Notes under the pieces: model-generated
The model's database searches: none
What the model was told of the DNA's origin: nothing
Seen by the model: the letters and a program-made list of their open reading frames with translations, nothing else
Made by a program: the position numbers and the translations under genes
Part shown: piece by piece, positions 5,775 to 8,277 of the stretch
Position numbering within the stretch: the first letter of the stretch is position 1
How the letters are laid out: the number at the start of each line of letters is the position of its first letter
Assembly: GCA_946479915.1 (NCBI GenBank)
Contig: CAMLHR010000041.1
Span: 1-8,277, forward strand
Direction: 5' to 3'
Length of the DNA: 8,277 nt
From: an uncultured Lysobacter sp.
GTDB taxonomy: Bacteria > Pseudomonadota > Gammaproteobacteria > Xanthomonadales > Xanthomonadaceae

Positions 5775-5890
5775 GCTGGCTCCTCGACCGGGGGGACACC
5801 GGTCACCTGAATGTAACGCGATCGTCCCGGCGTGCGGGCCACCGTTCGGCGGCAGGCGGGCCGGTCACGCCGGGCCCGTCAGGTCGGGCG
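5775..5890. promoter_or_regulatory. Leader and intergenic region before the lipoprotein gene
   Basis: This is the 116-bp gap between the metallopeptidase stop and the lipoprotein start. It should hold the lipoprotein promoter. TACATT (complement of 5810-5815) could be a -10 box, but no good -35 lies upstream. A 6-bp inverted repeat, GACCGG at 5786-5791 and CCGGTC at 5799-5804 with a 7-nt loop, sits directly upstream of the ribosome site. No T-tract terminator for the upstream operon is visible. Confidence 0.4.
5780..5785 (-). promoter_or_regulatory. Strong ribosome binding site of the lipoprotein gene
   Basis: CTCCTC on the plus strand gives GAGGAG on the coding strand, 5 nt before the ATG. 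It is the strongest ribosome site on the minus strand here and supports the chosen start. Confidence 0.75.
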
Positions 5891-6622
5891 TCAGGCCATC
5901 AGCGCCCGGGTCGCCGCCTTCAGGGCCCGGCCGTGGGCATGGAAATAGTCCCGTTCGGCCCGCCATGCCGGGAACCGTGCCTCGACCTCGCGCCAGAAGG
6001 CCCGGGAATGGTCCGCGTGCACCAGGTGGCACAGCTCGTGGACGAGCACGTACTCGAACGCGGAGGGCCGCGCCAGCACCAGCGACAAGTCCAACGATAC
6101 GGTCCCGTCCGGAGCCAGCGAGCCCCACTGCGACGACATCGGGCGGAAGCGCAGCCGGCGCGGCGGTCGCGGGAGGCCGGCCAGGTAGGTGCCGAGCCAG
6201 CGACCGGCATCGGCCCGCGCCTCGGCCTCGTAGTAGTCGCGCAGCGCGCGGACCAGCGCGGCCCGCGGCGCGCCCTGCGGCAGCACGGCTTCCACCCCGC
6301 CCTCGACGGCGCGCACGCAGGCGTACCGTCCGGTCCGCCACAGCAGCGGCACCTGCACGCCACGCAACGGCAGCGTCGCCGTCTCGCCGGGCACCAGGCC
6401 CTGCGCCACGGCCGGCGCGAAGCGCGCCAGCTGCTCGGCCAGCCACGTCCGGTGTTCCATGGCGAAGCGCTCGCCGCTGGCGAGGCTCGCGCGCGGCGGA
6501 AGCGTCAGCCGCGCGCCGCGCTCGTCCACCGACAGCCGCAGGCGCCGGGCGCGCGGATGGCGGGTGCGCGCGACCTCGATCGTGCGCCCGTCGTCGAGCC
6601 GCAGCGGAAAGCTGTCACGCAC
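5891..6622 (-). CDS. YgjP/SprT-like zinc metallopeptidase (DUF45, M48-type label)
   Basis: Encodes 243 residues. VLVHELCHLVHADHSRAFW (192-210) is the HExxH zinc site: His195 and His199 bind zinc, Glu196 is the base, and His205 is the likely third ligand. SQWGSLAPDGTVSLDLSLVLA (164-184), just before the zinc helix, is the block typical of YgjP-like/DUF45 proteins. The N-terminal half (1-110) is beta-rich with many Arg (RHPRARRLRLSV) and fits the family's N-terminal domain. No signal peptide or membrane helix is present, so it is cytoplasmic. The start is GTG at 6620-6622, 6 nt after the rdgC stop; no upstream ATG is in frame. The family's substrate is not established. Related WLM/SprT-like proteases (Wss1, SPRTN) remove DNA-protein crosslinks, and I recall a UTP pyrophosphatase annotation for E. 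coli YgjP. It is probably cotranscribed with ttcA and rdgC. Confidence 0.87.
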   Translation of the reverse strand: MRDSFPLRLDDGRTIEVARTRHPRARRLRLSVDERGARLTLPPRASLASGERFAMEHRTWLAEQLARFAPAVAQGLVPGETATLPLRGVQVPLLWRTGRYACVRAVEGGVEAVLPQGAPRAALVRALRDYYEAEARADAGRWLGTYLAGLPRPPRRLRFRPMSSQWGSLAPDGTVSLDLSLVLARPSAFEYVLVHELCHLVHADHSRAFWREVEARFPAWRAERDYFHAHGRALKAATRALMA

Positions 6623-6628
6623 GATGCG

Positions 6629-7534
6629 TCAGGCGTCCGCGCGCCCGATCCGCAGCGCGGGTTCGAGCACGGCGAACAGCCGCTTGAGTTCGCCCGACAT
6701 CAGCGCGAAGCGCGCATCGAGCTCGGCGTGCAGGTCGTCGCGCTCGGTGGATTCGAGCGAGTCCACGGCGCCCTCGAGCAACTTGAACTTGCGCACCACC
6801 AGGTCCTCGCCGAGGACGAACGACACGTGGTCGTCGAGCGTGAGGGCCAGGCGCGTGACCTGCTTGCCCGCCTCCAGGTGCCGCGCGATCTCCTCGGACT
6901 GCAGTTCCTGCCGTTGCGCCTTCACCACCGCGCCCCGGTCGGCCGCGTCCTTGAGCTCGCACTCGTCGCCGAGCGACAGGCCGTCCGGCAGCGGTTCGCC
7001 CGCGATCCAGCCGGTGAGCACGGACCGCGGCGCGACCTCCGCATTCAGCGGCAGCGCCGGGAAGCTGCCCAGCGCCTCGCGCAGCTGCGACACGACGTGC
7101 TCGGCCTGCTTGCGCGAGGAGGTGTCCACCGCGCAGAGGCCGTGCCCGACGTCGACGATCGCGTCGGTGCGGCCGGGCCGGACGAACGCGCGCGGCAGCA
7201 GCTCCTGGACCAGGTCCTCCTTCACCCGCTTGCGCGCACGGCCGCCGGGACGCCGGCCCTCGCGCTCCTCCATCTCCGCCAGCTTCTTCTGCAGCAGGTC
7301 GTTGACGACCGCGGCCGGCAACAGCCGGTCCTCGCGGCCGACGGACACCCAGGTCGCGTCGCCGATCGCGTGCGACATCGCCTGCGCATCGCGGCCGAAT
7401 GGTGGGATGAAGCCGCTGGAGGACAGGTCCATCGGCCCGACCGGCTTGAGCGCGTGGTCGGCGAGGCGGGATTCCAGGTCGGACAGGTCGAGCGAGGCGG
7501 GAAAGCGGAAGAACGTCAGGTTGCGAAAGAACAT
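6629..7534 (-). CDS. rdgC: Recombination-associated protein RdgC
   Basis: RdgC is a ring-shaped dimeric DNA-binding protein that restrains RecA-driven recombination and supports replication in recombination mutants. The 301 residues match E. coli RdgC (303) along the whole length. [11 protein letters not shown] opens the protein, then GFIPPFGRDAQAMSHAIGD (41-59) and a basic charged helix (about 82-107). LLPRAFVRP (112-120) follows, whose Phe117 matches the Phe at the E. coli dimer gate. Next come LQSEEIARHLEAGKQVTRLAL (211-231) and FALMSGEL (276-283) near the C-terminus. The ATG at 7532-7534 overlaps the ttcA stop as TGATG. No separate ribosome site is visible, so translation is probably coupled to ttcA. 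A metallopeptidase gene follows after 6 nt. Confidence 0.97.
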   Translation of the reverse strand: MFFRNLTFFRFPASLDLSDLESRLADHALKPVGPMDLSSSGFIPPFGRDAQAMSHAIGDATWVSVGREDRLLPAAVVNDLLQKKLAEMEEREGRRPGGRARKRVKEDLVQELLPRAFVRPGRTDAIVDVGHGLCAVDTSSRKQAEHVVSQLREALGSFPALPLNAEVAPRSVLTGWIAGEPLPDGLSLGDECELKDAADRGAVVKAQRQELQSEEIARHLEAGKQVTRLALTLDDHVSFVLGEDLVVRKFKLLEGAVDSLESTERDDLHAELDARFALMSGELKRLFAVLEPALRIGRADA

Positions 7535-8277
7535 CAGGCCAGCCAGTCATGGAGATCGGGGAGGGGGGCGCCGCCTCGCGCGCCCAGCGACAGGAAGTCG
7601 AACAGTTTCGGATCCGACAGTTGGGATGGCCGGATGTCGCCCAGCGCGCGCGCGATCGTCTCGGTGCGGCCGGGGGACTCGCGCTCCCACTGCGCCAGCA
7701 TCCGCTTCACCTGCTTGCGCTGCAGGTTCTCCTGCGAGCCGCAGAGGTTGCACGGGATGATCGGGAACGCCTTCGCCTCCGCATACGCGGCGATGTCGTC
7801 CTCGCGCACGTAGGCCAGCGGACGGATCACCACGTGGTTGCCGTCGTCGCTGAGCAGCTTCGGCGGCATGCCGCTGAGCTTGGCGTGGAAGAACAGGTTG
7901 AGGAAGAACGTCGCGACCAGGTCGTCCCGGTGGTGCCCGAGCGCGATCTTCGTGAACCCGCGCTCGGCCGCGAAGGTGTACAGCGCGCCGCGGCGCAGCC
8001 GCGAGCACAACGAGCACATCGTCTTGCCTTCCGGCACCACGCGCGTGACCACCGAATACGTGTCCTGCTCCAGCACGTGGAAGTCCACGCCGAGCGATCG
8101 CAGGTAGTCCGGCAGCACGTGGGCGGGGAAGCCCGGCTGCTTCTGGTCAAGGTTCACCGCGGTGAGCGAGAACGACACCGGCGCCTTGCGCTGCAGCTGC
8201 AGCAGGACGTCGAGCATCGTGTAGCTGTCCTTGCCGCCGGACAGGCAGACCATGACCCGGTCGCCGTCCTCGATCAT
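7534..8277 (-). CDS. ttcA: tRNA 2-thiocytidine(32) synthetase TtcA (5' end cut)
   Basis: TtcA makes 2-thiocytidine at position 32 of certain tRNAs, using ATP and an iron-sulfur cluster. The window shows 247 residues starting [18 protein letters not shown]. In E. coli this MIEEGDR is about residue 35, so this Met is internal and about 34 N-terminal residues lie beyond base 8277. SGGKDS (13-18 here) is the PP-loop that activates the cytidine by adenylation. CSLC (88-91) and CNLC (176-179) are the two CxxC motifs, which supply the cluster ligands. ALGHHRDD (112-119) and [10 protein letters not shown] (42-51) are also family blocks. The C-terminus ([17 protein letters not shown]) is shorter than in E. 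coli TtcA, which runs to 311 residues. It is the first gene visible in the ttcA-rdgC-peptidase run; its promoter lies outside the window. Confidence 0.97.
   Translation of the reverse strand: MIEDGDRVMVCLSGGKDSYTMLDVLLQLQRKAPVSFSLTAVNLDQKQPGFPAHVLPDYLRSLGVDFHVLEQDTYSVVTRVVPEGKTMCSLCSRLRRGALYTFAAERGFTKIALGHHRDDLVATFFLNLFFHAKLSGMPPKLLSDDGNHVVIRPLAYVREDDIAAYAEAKAFPIIPCNLCGSQENLQRKQVKRMLAQWERESPGRTETIARALGDIRPSQLSDPKLFDFLSLGARGGAPLPDLHDWLA

Noticed and set aside
5858..5877. Possible terminator hairpin after the metallopeptidase gene
   Set aside because: GGGCC and GGCCC can pair (5 bp), but a competing CCGG pairing exists and there is no T-run. Such short GC stems are expected by chance here.

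Overview
The window is very GC-rich and almost fully coding. Its proteins (TatABC, HemH, RdgC, TtcA) resemble those of gammaproteobacteria, and the codon use and gene neighbours suggest a Xanthomonadaceae/Lysobacteraceae member such as Lysobacter or Luteimonas. That placement is inferred from protein style, not from a search. I see no mobile element, CRISPR array, prophage gene, tRNA or rRNA. It reads as a stable housekeeping stretch of chromosome.

Layout, left to right. (1) Plus strand, 1-1167: the C-terminal end of a class I glutamine amidotransferase, then a polytopic membrane protein of BPSS1780 type. (2) Minus strand, 1164-3322, read right to left: a secreted SYLF-domain protein, then tatA, tatB and tatC, which encode the twin-arginine protein export machine. 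(3) A 109-bp divergent control region at 3323-3431 that carries three copies of a 10-base repeat spaced about one helical turn apart. (4) Plus strand, 3432-5278: hemH (ferrochelatase) translationally coupled to an alpha/beta hydrolase. (5) Minus strand, 5259-8277, read right to left: ttcA (tRNA 2-thiocytidine synthetase, cut by the window edge), rdgC and a YgjP/SprT-like zinc metallopeptidase packed as a tight operon, then a separately led lipoprotein of unknown function.

Gene packing is extreme. Both convergent junctions overlap: the first pair of stop codons shares CTAG, and the second pair of genes overlaps by 20 bp. Neither leaves room for an intergenic terminator. Same-strand neighbours are coupled by GTGA (hemH to hydrolase), TGATG (ttcA to rdgC), a 6-nt gap (rdgC to peptidase) and a 14-nt overlap (tatB to tatC).

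I found no convincing new multi-gene system. The points most worth a second look are the phased repeats before hemH, the rdgC-metallopeptidase pairing, the two overlapping convergent ends, the very short TatA and TatB tails, and the unrecognised lipoprotein.
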